Notes: generated by a model from the letters alone, not told the origin. A DNA stretch of 64,000 bases from Orientallactaga sibirica (GCA_036365145.1 JAEOAD010000001.1:98739501-98803500), one strand, 5' to 3'. Shown: positions 34,301 through 46,244, counted from the first letter of the stretch. Numbers and translations: made by a program.

Positions 34301-35980
34301 TTAATTTCACATTTTCACATTTCAGAAAATATTTAGCATGGGCTCCAGAAAAGGGTGTGGAGGAATCCAAATTGTGACCTGAAAGGAAACTGATATAGCT
34401 CCATCATGATACCAGGGCTACTCACTAGTCATCGCCAAGTTGTTACTGTAATTGATAACTGTGCACAACAGACAAGTCTTACAATAAGAGCTGTCTGAAA
34501 AGAGCTATCCTAACCCAATCCAGAAAGGCTGTTCAGTGTTCCCCCAAAACAAAGCAAAACAGGGATAACATCTCAGGCATATGGGGGCAGCTGCATTTAT
34601 TCATAAAGGTGATAAATATTTGCACTTATTCTGGCCTTACTGCTTGGTAAAAGAGATATTCCTACCCCTCGTGATGCCCTGATACACCACAGCAGGTAGA
34701 TCATCTGTCTGAAAGCTCTCTACCATGTAAATCTCCATAAATTTTCATACATTTTTGAATGTTTCCTACTGCTTTGTCTCTGGAAAATGCAAACATGTTT
34801 AGGTTTGTACATACTGAAAAAATGGAAAGTGTTTTGTCAATGACGTCTTTTTTACAAATTCATATCCTTGTCTTTAGTTTCTTCACAGCTCTGTTCTTGA
34901 AATTTCTCGCCCTACCTTTTCCCTTGCCATTCCCCTAATTCACCAGTCATAGTAACACAGTGGCTTGTTCTCAGCTCACTGAGATCTACCTTTCCATTCA
35001 ATGTCTCTGTTTGACCAATGCTCATTGAACTGACAAATTTGATATCTACTTCACAAATATTTTCCTTCTATAATAATTCTGCAGGCTTAGTGTGCCAGAC
35101 TCATTTCTCCTTACCTTTCAAATGCAATGGCTACAAGTCCTCAGACAGCCATGTTTAGCTCAGCACTGATGAAAAATATCCAGCTTCTCTCTAGTTGTCT
35201 TCTATACTCTACTCTAGTTTTCAATTAATACAGGTTCTAATTGTGCAATAGCCTTTCCAATACATGTCTTTACACTGGTGCTTTTGGGGAGACTCCGAGG
35301 TCATGAATAATTACTGAAAATTTCCCTTTCAGCTATCTAAACATACTCCTATTTCCACATGTAAGAAAAGTACTCATCCCATGGCCCGTCTCTATCTTCT
35401 CTTCCTGATTCTTATATAAGTGGCCTCAGCATCTACAGAAGTGCACAAGACAAAGGTCAGAACATCACTTCCTACTGTCTCTCCTCTCCACCTTCTCCTT
35501 CACCCAACAGGACCGATCCACTTTTAAGTTTCAATATAACACCACAATTTTTTTTTCTGAAATTTGTAGTACTGTCCATCCTTCCCCTGTCCCTAACTTT
35601 TCAAGATGTATTACTTTCTTTGGAATAAACCTCAAGATACATATTAGAAAAGTATCTGAATTTACTAATTCCTCACAGACTGTTTTATGACTTAGTGTGG
35701 TTTCCTAAAATGTTATGCTACCTGCACCTAAATATTTGTGGAACTCAGTATGCATTCAATCAATTAACAGTCTCCTTTCTTAATATTCCTTCGTCGTGAT
35801 TCAACTCACACTGTGGAAGCATCCCTTCTCTATTCAGTTAATATTAGTTATCAATATTACTATTAAATGAGATATTCAGTTAGTCATCTTTTTCCCCCAT
35901 TAATTTTTTAATGAATTAATTGAGGGAAGTGACTGGACATTATTCATACCTGATAAATACCATTGGTTACAGATCTAGGC
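34301..35980. other. Unannotated intronic sequence
   Basis: 1.7 kb with no recognised repeat or exon. AT-rich, with an imperfect TAATT palindrome near 35901-35922. Confidence 0.4.
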
Positions 35981-36134
35981 TTTTTTTTTTTTTTTTTTTG
36001 AGGTAGGGTCTCACTCTGGTCCAGGCTGACCTGGAATTCACTATGTAGTCTCAGGTTGGCCTCGAACTCTCAGCAATCCTCCTACCTCTGCCTCCCAAGT
36101 GCTGGGATTAAAGGCGTGCACCACCACACCCGGC
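35981..36134 (-). mobile_element. B1 SINE
   Basis: T19, then GAGGTAGGGTCTCACTCTGGTCCAGGCTGACCTGG..CTCCCAAGTGCTGGGATTAAAGGCGTGCACC. Little diverged and with one CpG left in GGCGTG, so fairly young. Confidence 0.95.
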
Positions 36135-36295
36135 AGGTGTGTTATTTTTTTCTAGATTCAATTATTTTTCCAAATCACACTTGGAAACTCTTTTGCTCTG
36201 CACTTTTCTAGGCTCTGTGAAAAGAAAAATTAGGGCTCTTGCCTTTAGGAAATATAATTTAGTTGTAGCATCAGACAATATAGAAATAATAGATA

Positions 36296-36476
36296 GGGAT
36301 GGGGAAATGGCTCTGCAGTTAAATACACATGATTTAAAGCCTGCGAGAATGGATTTAACTCCCAAGTATCCATATAAAGCCAGAAACAGGAAGTGGCATG
36401 TGTAGCTGGAGTTTTTTTTGCAGCAGCAAAAGGTCCTGGTATACCAATACTCTATCTCTCATAAATTAAAAAAAAT
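36296..36476 (+). mobile_element. Diverged DIP-like SINE
   Basis: GGATGGGGAAATGGCTCTGCAGTTAAATAC..GAATGGATTTAACTCCCAAG..TAAAGCCAGAAACAGG..GTGTAGCTGGAGTTTTTTTTGCAGCAGC, then a CTATCTCTC and A-rich end. Older than most copies here. Confidence 0.75.
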
Positions 36477-37904
36477 GTAAAAAGTAATAAATAAATTCAT
36501 TCATAGATCATGACATACAATGAATGTAAGAAACAAAGAGCTCTAGTAGAAAGAATGGTCCACTTTTAATAGTGTAGATATAAGTGGCCTTTTAACAATC
36601 AGAATTTGGGCTAAGACCTGAAAAAAAGAGATGGTGTTAATCATCCTTAATGAAAATTGAGAATAGCAAATCCCATCCTGGTACTCTTTTGATTTTCCTT
36701 GTTCCCAAATCTCAAACAACCATTTAATCCTCCTGTTTGGCATCTTCAGAACAAGCTCAAATTGTGACATGAAAGGGCAAACCAAGCCATGGAGTGAGGA
36801 AGAAAGCCTTTAGAGGCCATGGGGATTCAGGAGGATTTGTTCATCAAGGGAACTAGATAGTTCTATTCTACAGTTCAAGGGACTTCATGTTGTAAGATTT
36901 TACCACCTGCTGTGAAACTCCCATGCAGAGGCAAAGTAACCAAAGGTGAATTCATATTATACATGCTTCCTGAATGTATAAGTGGATTGGACATCAACAT
37001 GCCAGTTGCTTTGCTTTCTGTAGCAAAACTTTCCTCACATGCTTGCTTGGCTTCTATTGATAAAGTTCTTAGACCATCAAGGCGATGTTTGCTTTACTGT
37101 GCATTGCATCTATTGCTTGCCAGAAGAATAAATGGAGAAATCAGCAGAATGCCAAGCATGGAAGAGTGCAAGGCTACGAGCTGAGACCAGACTCTCGCAG
37201 AAGGCCTCACACAGGGCTCAGGGAGGTCTAGAACATGTCACTCAGTAGAATGTAGCCAGACCCTCTCAGAAACAACCTTCAAATGTTTTGTGGTAAGGAT
37301 ATAATATCCTTGAAAGACATGCCCTCAGTAACCTACAGGCCACTCTCTTAATAGTTCAGTCAGCTATGATCTCATCAATGGATTAATCCCGTGCTGAATA
37401 CAATCACCTTTGAATATTGGCAACAGCAGAAGCAGACCTTCAGGACATGAGCATTTGAAAACAAGTTATATACGGACTGAAATAGATAGCTATAGCCTTT
37501 GCATTTCCAGAATGATAAGGGAAAGAGATAAATACCACAATATCTTATGCATAACATTTATTCTGAATTTACTGCACTTCTACAAGTATATACTGAATTT
37601 CTACTCCACTAGAGTTTGAAATTCTGTAAAGAAAAACTTCTTATACATATACTTATTTCTACTGATGACTGAGCAAGGTTTCCTGGCAAAGAAAACACAC
37701 TGAGCTCAAGATATTATTTTTTACACAATATATTGATAAAACTAAGTATTGAAAATATACTATCCTGGTGAAAGCTTAGGAACACTTGCAGTCTTTGATT
37801 GTTTGTGGATGTCTAGTTCCAAATTTGTTGGGAAGTAATCCCCATATCTATTTACACTATAAATGCATATGGTCTTGGTACAGCAATGCCATTTACTGGA
37901 CTTT
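36477..37904. other. Unannotated intronic sequence
   Basis: Nothing recognised apart from AT-rich DNA. Confidence 0.4.
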
Positions 37905-38715
37905 TTAGAACATTATTCATAGGAAGGCTACTGATTTTTGTATCACTTTGCTGAAAGAATTTACCACCTTTTGAAGTTTTATTGTAGAATCTATCACGTC
38001 ACGTATGTATAGAATCATGTCATCTGCAAAAAGGGCTAGTTTGACTTCTTCCTTTTAAATTTGTATTCCTTTTTAAACTTTCTCCTGTTTTATTGCTAGG
38101 GCTAGGACTTCTAGAATTTTGTTGAAGAGCAGTGGTGAGAGTAGGCACTGCTGTCTTGTTCCTGATCTCAGTGGGAGCTCCTCCAATCTTTCCCCACTAA
38201 GTATGATTTGGGCTTTAGGTGCTTTGTATATAGTCTTTATTATGTTGAGATATAAACCCTCTATGCCTAGTCTCTCTAGAATTTTAATCATGTTTTGATA
38301 TTGTGTTTCATTGAAGGTCTTCTCTGCATCTATTGAAATGATCATGTGGTTCTTGTGTTTAAGATTATTTATGTGGTGTACTATGTTAATGGATTTCCAT
38401 ATATTGAACCATCCCTGTAGGCCTAGGATGAAGCCTATTTGATCAAGGTGGATGATGCTTTTGATGTGTTGTTGAATTCAGTTTATGAAGACATTGTTCA
38501 GGATTTTTGCTTTAAGTTTATCAAGGGTATAGGGCTGTAATTTTATTTTCTTATTGTATATCTGTCTGGTTTTGATATAAGGATGATGTTTGCTTCATAG
38601 AAGGAGTTGGAGAGCATTCCCTGTACTCTGATTATATAGAAGCTTAAGAAGAAGTGGCTTCAGTTCTCCAATGAAGGTTTGGTAGATTGAAGCTGATAAC
38701 CCACCAGGTCCTGGA
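37905..38715 (-). pseudogene. LINE-1 ORF2 fragment (reverse transcriptase), inactive
   Basis: On the minus strand one reads YQTFIGELKPLLLKLLYN, then [40 protein letters not shown] and [14 protein letters not shown]. These are reverse transcriptase blocks including the FADD catalytic motif (38019-38030). Stop codons, among them one at 38073, and indels break the frame and both ends of ORF2 are missing, so it is dead. The first residues lie beyond the inserted DIP at 38959-38990. Confidence 0.92.
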
Positions 38716-38946
38716 CTCTCTCTCTCTCTCTCTTTTGAGAGAGTCAGAGAAAGAGAGACAGATCGAGAATGGGCGTGCCAGTGGCCTGTCACTTGCTGTG
38801 AACAAACTCCAGAAGCATGTTTCCCCTTGTGGGCAAGTGTGGCATTGGACCCTTGCATACTTTGTGTCTGGCTAAATGTGGGATCTGGATAATCAAACCA
38901 GCATTCATAGGCTTAGCAGGCTTAACTGCTAAGTCATCTCTGCAGC
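38716..38946 (-). mobile_element. DIP-like SINE (long form) inserted in LINE-1 ORF2
   Basis: TCTC then GAGAGA run, GAATGGGCGTGCCAGTGGCC, TGCTGTGAACAAACTCCAG, GGGCAAGTGTGGCATTGG, ..TTAACTGCTAAGTCATCTCTGCAGCC. A perfect 12-bp duplication ccaggtcctgga (38704-38715, 38947-38958) made from ORF2 sequence flanks it. Confidence 0.95.
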
Positions 38947-38958
38947 CCAGGTCCTGGA

Positions 38959-38990
38959 ATTTTAAGGTACCAAAATATAAGGACATGTTT
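38959..38990 (-). pseudogene. Continuation of the LINE-1 ORF2 fragment
   Basis: The 12-bp target duplication shows that L1 sequence resumes here after the DIP. Only a short piece remains recognisable. Confidence 0.5.
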
Positions 38991-39084
38991 TCAAATATCT
39001 ACTGAAGTGTGTAGGAGATTGATTAAAAAGCCACCAGAAAGGTGAAGAAGAAGCATGTTCCACCTGCACAAAGAAAACAGACTT

Positions 39085-39255
39085 GGGTGCCAGCTCTACA
39101 TGATCCACATGACTGCTGGCCACGTCACTTCATGTTTCTGTCTTACTTCTCTTGATTTATCCAGAGACTGGTGATATTAACAGGGCCTATTCTGCAGGAC
39201 TAGTGAAAGAACTAAGACACTGAGAACCCTTCCTGGTGTGCATAAACAACTGCAC
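39085..39255 (+). mobile_element. MIR SINE
   Basis: GACTTGGGTGCCAGCTCTAC, TGGCCACGTCACTTCATG, TTTCTGTCTTAC and TTGATTTATCC follow the MIR order, then GGACTAGTGAAAGAACTAAGAC as its end. Old. Confidence 0.55.
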
Positions 39256-39789
39256 AAGTTAATCTGGCTCATGTTGATGGAATTCAGTATACGCAACATC
39301 CACAACAACATGGAAATTTATAACTGACACAGTTTTATAACGCATTCATCAGGCTCCATTCCCACAGATTCACTGGCAGGGGAAGTCAAAAAGGTTGTGA
39401 GGATCCAGTGGATAGTATGGTCCTATTGGCTTAAATAAGCGAACACACAAACAGTTCCAGCAAACATATCTATTTATTGGCATTTTCAAATCACGTCCTA
39501 AATGTATAAATAGTACCCACACTGATCATACCATCAACCTCAGGAAACCTGGATCTGGGTAGAAACACATAAATTACCCACAATTGTTTTTACTCATTCC
39601 TGTGTTATTTGACTCATTATAGTGAATATCTATAACATTTTTGATTAGAAAAATAACAAATATAACTTAATGTAAAAGGAGCCCTGTAGCACAAACATGA
39701 AATTCAAACAGAAATTCTAAAATCTGGATTCATCTCACTCATCTGTGGCTCCTAATTTGTATTTTCCCACACCTAATAACCATCTTGAG

Positions 39790-41160
39790 GACTGGACAAT
39801 AGGGATGGTGGGGTGGGAAGGCAGGGAAAGGGTCGGGGGGTGGGGACAAAAACTGGACCCAAATGGAAATGGTACCATAAAATCCTATATCCTGAAAGAT
39901 ATACTAAAAGGTTGAACCTGCATCAGGTGCTTGGAGAGAACACCTGAATCACGGGGGCCTGGAGAGGGTATGATGAAGATTAGTCTCAATCTTCTCCTGT
40001 TTCTCTCTGTATCACTCCCTCTTCTCTCTCTCCTCTCTTTCTCTTGCATATAACCTACACTTTTTCTTCCTTCTTTTCCCTTGGCACTGACCTTTAACTG
40101 CCAATACCTACATTTGGTTAACATCCACAATGAGCTGTTGATCAGTGAGACCTACAAGGTCTCCCAAAAGAAGACAGATTTCTGTCAGAATATTTGATGA
40201 CCCACATAAGATTATTGGTAAGACCCTACTGCTGAAAACACCATATGCTGTTCGAACAGAACATGGAGAGACCTGGCTGGAATCTGGAAGAGAGTCAGTC
40301 CCCAGACAGCTTGTCTAATGCCAGAAGGCACTACATAAGTGACTGGGGGAAAACAACCAACATTTGTCTAAGCTACTCATGGTCTAAGGTACTCAGCAGC
40401 AAACAACCTGACGTGATGCTCACACAAGTGCAGTAGTGGCACACAGCCATGGTGGGTCACCAATTGCTCTAGATTTGGCTAATGGATCTGCTCAGTGGAA
40501 CAGAACCCATACCTGGAAACAGGAAACAAGTCAGAACCATATCCAAAAATGAGCCCACTCTCTAATATCAAGTTCCCACCAACAGTGGGATACAAGAGGG
40601 CCTATACCTATTAAATTCTCTTGAAAATAATAATGGTTATCCATGTATCTTGCACTGACCTCACTCTCCATTGGAAAATCTCCTTCTCTCTTTCAGATGG
40701 ACACAGAACCTGAGAGAGAATCAGCCCATTGCACCTCAACAGGACACCAGCTGAAGCCATAGAGTCATAGGGGAAATGAGCAACAGTGCTGCTTTATCAG
40801 TGAACCTGGTACCAGCACAAGGGTGACAGGAGATAGACACAAAGAACACTCAACCCCTATCAAATCAGATATCCAGAGATACACAGACTCACAAAACCTC
40901 ATCACTGAAATAGAGCTAAACTGAACCCAATGTGGCTCAGGGAAATTAGCGGAAGAGGGGGGCGGAAAGATTGTTAGAGCCATGAGTTGGATCATTCTAC
41001 ACAGTCATTGCCTCTCTAGCATAACTAACTGATGGCTACCCCCATAAGGCAAGATCCACATTACCCATGGGGGAAGTACAGGGAGAAGGCTAATGATGGT
41101 ACCATCATGGCTGTATATATGCTATATACATAACTAATAATAATAAAATATTGAATTCAG
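39790..41160 (+). mobile_element. LINE-1 3' UTR, 5'-truncated insertion
   Basis: It opens with a G-rich polypurine tract typical of L1 3' UTRs. The later half is collinear with the copy at 18621-19392, including GGAAAGATTGTTAGAGCC, and it ends AATAATAATAAAATA. No ORF2 remains ahead of it on this strand. The start is approximate and no clean target duplication was found. The frame 39885-40130 is antisense to the UTR and non-coding. Confidence 0.75.
39802..39847 (+). repeat. G-rich tract with quadruplex potential in the L1 3' UTR
   Basis: At least six runs of three or more G (GGG, GGGG, GGG, GGG, GGG, GGGGGG, GGGG) occur within 46 bases. Such a tract is a known feature of mammalian L1 3' UTRs. 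Confidence 0.7.
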
Positions 41161-42720
41161 AATATCAAAGTCAAGAATCCAGAAAGCAAACAGACCTTGA
41201 CTGGGTCTCTGACTAGCTCTGATTGGTCTTAGCAGGGAGAGGCACACATGAGCAAACCCAGGTATAAGCAGGAGAATTGGGTTTATATCACATATAGAAT
41301 TCCCATGCCTGGAAATTATCACACATATCATTTTTAGTGCATGTATTTCTGTTTGATAGCCTTGTATTTATAGCTAAGAAAAACTGGATTTTGGAGGAAA
41401 TCTTTCTTCATAGCAGGGACTAACAATCTGATTCAAGCCACCCTTTGCTCTTTCCCAGGAAGTGAAATAGAAAGAGAAAAAGAGGCTTCCATCCCATAAT
41501 GGGTACTATCCATAGGGATGGGAAGGCTCCCAGCTTCTTTAAGCAGAACCTCAGGAGCTCCCCAGACAGACTGTATCATAGCCCTGAGCATCCCACAGCA
41601 TTGCCTCCACACACCCATTATAGCACACCTGGGAACTTGTCTTGATAATCACTATGTGTCTCCCAGGAAAATGGGGAACAGGGCTGGCTACAATGTAGAA
41701 GGACCTAAAAAAATAGCTCATTTCCTCTGTATCAACCACATGTCATTTTGTGAAAAATGAAGGAAATTTCTGCTGCTTGAATGACTAGGTTTTGAGGCAT
41801 AATTAGTAGCTCACCAGTGTCTTATGTAGGACCGAGAGTGACACATTAAATTTAACAAGTCAGTCTTGTCAGTCTACCTCTAAGACAGAAGCAAGGTAGG
41901 TATGTGCCTCTTTAAGACTGTGCTCTCTGCACTCAGAGCTCCTCAGAACTGCCTAGGGCTTACTCACCAGCTAAGCCTGTCTCAGCACAGTGCTGATTAC
42001 CCTGCACAAGAGGGGAAAAGAAGAACATACTTCTCAGAGATACTGTATCTAGATTTTGACATTTTATTTATCTCAACCTTTAAGCTTATCTTGCTTCAAA
42101 TGATAAAACCACTGTGCCCCACAAACCTCAAAGCTTAATCCACTGTAAGATGGAGTTGGTTTTCAGCTGCCATTAATTGTTCTGTGTCAGACCAGCCCTC
42201 TCCTCTCAGCTTGACTCCCTCAGCAAACAACAACACAACACAAAACAAAATCAGCAACTGGCTCCAGGATTAAGGTATAATCAATGACAGCACACACCAG
42301 GAGCAAAAGCTCATTAATTTGGTACAATGGCATTTTGTTATCTCTGACTGGTGGGTCCAGAGAGTTTTAAATCCCTAGGATATCAGTACAAGGTCAACTG
42401 TCTCTTGGCCTCCCACCTATCCAGTGCCCCAAGGGCATTTGCCAGTTGCTTGTTCTTGCTTATTCAGCTGGTAAAACTTTCCAAGAATCAGGGCTCGTAA
42501 GAGCATTTGGAGATAGTTGCTCTCTCACCTTGACTATATGCTGGTGTTTGTCTTTCTCGGGAAATGACCACTTGGAGAGCTGAGCCTATGTGTGATCCAC
42601 AGTCTCTTCCTGAACCAAAATAATCCATTGTGCAAAGGTGTTAATCAATGGAACTTTACTGAATAAATGAACAAGAAAAATATCATGAGGCTTATTCCAT
42701 GTTCAAAAAGATAAATTTCA
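41161..42720. other. Unannotated intronic sequence
   Basis: No repeat recognised; short overlapping frames only. The last 13 bases are the target site of the DIP that follows. Confidence 0.4.
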
Positions 42721-42941
42721 GGCTGGTGGGATTGATTAGCAGTTAAGGCACTTGCCCACAAAGCTCAAGGACCCAGGTTCAATTCCCCAGGATCCACATA
42801 AGCCAGATGCACAAGGTGGCACATGTGTCTGGAGTTTGTTTACAGTGGCTGAAGGCCCTGATGCACCCAGCCTCTACTTCTGACTCTCTCTCTCAAGTAA
42901 ATAAATAAATAAATAAATAAATAAATATTTTTTTTAAAAGA
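42721..42941 (+). mobile_element. DIP-like SINE (short form)
   Basis: GGCTGGTGGGATTGATTAGCAGTTAAGGCACTTGCC..AAGCCAGATGCACAAGGTGGCACATGTGTCTGGAG..CTCTCTC and (AAAT)n tail. Flanks AAAGATAAATTTCA and AAAGGTAAATTTCA differ at one base. Confidence 0.95.
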
Positions 42942-42955
42942 AAAGGTAAATTTCA

Positions 42956-44083
42956 TGAATATCTTCAATGTGCTAGGTCTTTTGCTTGAGCCAGCAGTGT
43001 CAGGATGATGTTGGAAACCTGCTCCATGGACTGAGGTCACAGATCTTGTGGGGTTTTTTCATCTGTGAGTTTCTATAGAAAAAGGAAGAGCTAGCACAGA
43101 GAAAATGAGTCCACACTTGAGGAGTTTCCTCAGGCAAGGCTTAACAATACCACTCAGAACTTCAAGTCTCTCTTCTCTTTGATCTTCATCCTCCATCTAC
43201 CACCCCTCCCCTAAAACCCTTCAGCGGTTTCTTAAACCCCAAGTATGGGCATCATGAGCTGCTCAGAAACCCAAATTTTACCAAAGCTCATTTGAAATGT
43301 TATAAATACTGTCCTTCTCAATTTCTTGCATTTTCTAAATAACATTATGTTGAGGTTTGTTCCTCCTATGAAAACATTAAATCAGCCTGCTCCTAATGGG
43401 ACAAAAGAGCCACAGGACGTATTTCCAATATATGGCACACAGAGCCCATGACAACTGTGGGTATATATAAAATCCTATTAAATATTTACAGATATAATAT
43501 ATACACACATTGAAAAGCTGCCAGGTCATTTGCCACAAATTCTCAGTTTTTCAGCCATCAGACCTTACTCCCTCAGAAAGTTAATTAATTAATATTAATG
43601 GATAGAAGGAAGGGCCATTTTCATTTCATTTATTCTCTTCCTGAGAATAGAAAGGTCATTCTTCATACTCCCTCATCAAAGAGAAAGAAGCAAGCTGAAC
43701 CCAAGCTTCAGTGGTCTAGAACAATCTTTTCCTTGTGGCCTGCAGAGTGTCCTTTCCACTGTACAGATAGAGTTGTGTCTGCTAAAAGCCTCTGTCCCAT
43801 GGAGACAAGGCTATGTATCTCTCAATTTTCTAATATGCAAACTGCTCTGTTTATGACAAATGTACTGCAGACAAAAAGATGGCTTTTAATCTTATATACA
43901 GACACACATTAGAAGACATGACTAGGAAAGCGCAGGCTGACTGTGTCATGCAGGGTCAAATCAAAGGTTAATGAATTTAAATGGTGCAGTGGGTACTGGG
44001 TACTTAAAGTGCTAAAACACTCTGTGAGTATTTAAAACTCAAAACAAAATGCCCAAACCTATGCTGCATCACTAAATACCATC
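42956..44083. other. Unannotated intronic sequence
   Basis: No repeat recognised. The 104-codon plus-strand frame 43598-43912 has no family likeness. Confidence 0.4.
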
Positions 44084-44450
44084 TGTAGCAGACAGCTTCA
44101 GGTTCGCTGAGATGAACTTCCAGACCAGGCACAGTTATGGAGGAAGGGATATTATTTATTGAAGGGATATTATTTATTGGCAGAAGAAGCTGGCCTGCCT
44201 TCACGGGGCCAAGCAGAGAGAGAAAAAGCCACCAGCCACACAGCACACAGAGCAAAGCTACAGCCAAAAGCCACAGCACACTTCAGGAACTCCCCCTAGG
44301 CACACTTTGCATATCTTTACAATGGCATCCTAAACCCACCACCACACCTTAATGCCCAGTGACATTGTCTCTAGCAAGGTGGCTGCAGATGCAAACTATA
44401 AACTAATAAAACACTGAATATATTGGGGGCCATATATTCAAACTACCACA
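44084..44450 (-). repeat. 3' LTR of the MaLR-like provirus, internally rearranged
   Basis: Nearly identical to the 5' LTR except for one block. There the 5' LTR has its TTTACAGATCCAGGGGCAGTTCC segment (read on the plus strand); this LTR has a second copy of GAAGGGATATTATTTATTG instead. Confidence 0.85.
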
Positions 44451-44475
44451 TTCCACCCCTGGCCCCCAATAGATT
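44451..44475 (-). other. Polypurine tract before the 3' LTR
   Basis: The minus strand reads TTGGGGGCCAGGGGTGGAA directly before TGTGGTAG of the 3' LTR, in the position expected for plus-strand priming. Confidence 0.65.
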
Positions 44476-45347
44476 TATAACTATCAGACATTGTAAATTG
44501 TATTCAGTCCAATTTCAAAGGTTCTCACAGTCTTGATCAACTTAAGATAGTGAGTCCTATACAATCAAACAAGTTAAATATTTTCAACATGTAAAGGCAC
44601 AGAGTAAACACTTTTAACTGGTATAAGGCATAGCAAGGAGAGACTAGAATAATGTAAACTCAACCACCATCAGCAATCATCAAACTTCTGCAGTTCAAGT
44701 TCAATATAACCAGAGACTGACAGTCTCTAGGTTTTCCAATTCCACCCCTCCAGCTGGGCAGAGTAGCCAGGGAAAACTTTCATCCCATGCCAACACTGCA
44801 CTCCATGGTAGCCCTTTTGCACAGTCCTGGTATATCCAAAACATGTTCAGGTCTCCATGCAAACCACGGTCCATCTTCCAAAGGCTCTTCCAGCCTATTC
44901 CTGAGGGTCTTCATGCCCTGCCTTATGCCGCACCTCAGCAGTGGCTCCTGGAACCGTGTGCAATTCATGACCACTCCATGCATTTTTCATGCTTCCAAAA
45001 CTAATACCAGGTGTACAGGACATAGCCATATTCTTAATCCAGGGACGAAATAAATCATAGCCTTGAAAAGTAGGTTCCTTCTCCAGTCAACACTCTTTCC
45101 AAAAGAGTTTGCATTTCTAACAGTCTTTCCTCAGGCATCCTCGCCATTGTTTTAATGTAAAGCAGTCGGGCCACCTTCCTTCCACCTTTCTTAAGATTGC
45201 TAATGTGTAGACAATAGCAGGTCCAGTAACCTAAAACCAGTCTCAGTGCCTCTAATTTTAACTTGCTTGAGGTTTTCCAACTTAAATAAGTGTCTCAGTC
45301 CAATATCTTTAGCAAAGCACATAAGTCCATTCCAAGTTTAACCTTGA

Positions 45348-45641
45348 TCAAACTTTCTGGGCCTGGAAAGCGGAATGCAGCCATCCCTTATGCCAGTAGC
45401 CCAGTTCCAACAAAGTCCTCTGCAGTCTTTCCTTCCCCTTAGAAAGCTCATAAACCAAGCCTCGAAGTTCAATACTATCTGCACTTAGCATTCTCAAACT
45501 CTCATCAGAATAGTCCATAAAACTTGGCTTACCACTCCAGAAGGCATCTTCAGTTTCAAGCACCAAGTCCATGCCCATTTCTCCAAAACAAAGGTTCCAA
45601 AAGACGAATATCCACACGGTCAGGTTCATCTTACCCCACAC
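45348..45641 (-). pseudogene. 97-codon frame at the start of the provirus internal region
   Basis: The frame opens within the primer-site region. A second methionine six residues on is followed by a hydrophobic stretch (NLTVWIFVFWNLCFG). The rest is acidic and mixed. I do not recognise it as gag or any other protein. It may be a chance frame in a non-coding MaLR interior. Confidence 0.3.
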
Positions 45642-45653
45642 TCCTCAGTACCA
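45633..45653 (-). other. Primer-binding site of the provirus, tRNA-Leu type
   Basis: The minus strand reads TGGTACTGAGGAGTGTGGGG six bases after the 5' LTR. It resembles TGGTACCAGGAGTGGGG, the complement of tRNA-Leu(UAA), with small differences. The spacer and site correspond to those beside the LTR at 33122. Confidence 0.65.
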
Positions 45654-45659
45654 CTTTAC

Positions 45660-46038
45660 TGTAGCAGACAGCTTCAGGTTCACTGAGATGAACTTCCAGA
45701 CCAGGCACAGTTATGGAGGAAGGGATATTATTTATTGAAGTTTACAGATCCAGGGGCAGTTCCATAATGGCAAAAGGAGCTGGCCTGCCTTCACAGGGCC
45801 AAGCAGAGAGAGAAAAGCCCCCAGCCACACAGCACACAGAGCAAAGCTATAGCCAAAAGCCACAGCACACTTCAGGAACTCCCCCTAGGCACACTTTGCA
45901 TATCTTTACAATGGAATCTCAAACCCACCATCACACCTTAATGCCCAGTGACATTGCCTCTAGCAAGGTGGCTGCAGATGCAAACTATAAACTAATAAAA
46001 CACTGAATATATTGGGGGCATATAGTCAAACTACCACA
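45660..46038 (-). repeat. 5' LTR of the MaLR-like provirus
   Basis: TGTGGTAGTTTGACTATATGCCCCC begins it and GTCTGCTACA ends it on the minus strand. An AATAAA (CTTCAATAAATAATATCCC) lies upstream of the end. Confidence 0.88.
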
Positions 46039-46211
46039 TTCCATCACTGGCCAGAATGTAGATAAAGCTCCGTCTTGCCTCAGGCTCATTGTCAGGTGAT
46101 CCAGGGTTAACCATTCAGAGGCAGCCTCACCTGGATTCCAGGTATGAGTGTTGGTGTGGGTACCTGACATAGGCTAAGGAGAAGCACAAAATCAAGAGTG
46201 TAGAAAAAGCC

Positions 46212-46213
46212 TT

Positions 46214-46244
<31 letters not shown>

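Larger units (their letters stand above)
44084..46038 (-). mobile_element. Short non-autonomous LTR provirus, ERVL-MaLR-like (family A)
   Basis: Two family A LTRs in the same orientation enclose 1.2 kb of internal sequence. In element direction: 5' LTR 46038-45660, primer site, internal region 45659-44451, polypurine tract, 3' LTR 44450-44084. The internal region is far too short for gag-pol-env, so the element depended on ERVL proteins in trans, as MaLRs do. Its size (1.95 kb) is usual for MaLRs. I found no clear 5-bp target duplication (flanks ccatc and ttcca). Confidence 0.85.

Noticed and set aside
37905..38715. LINE-1 ORF2 piece as an active reverse transcriptase gene
   Set aside because: Only a middle part remains, with in-frame stops and indels; the intact FADD motif alone does not make it functional.
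39885..40130. 81-codon minus-strand frame with basic residues
   Set aside because: Antisense of the LINE-1 3' UTR CT-rich part.
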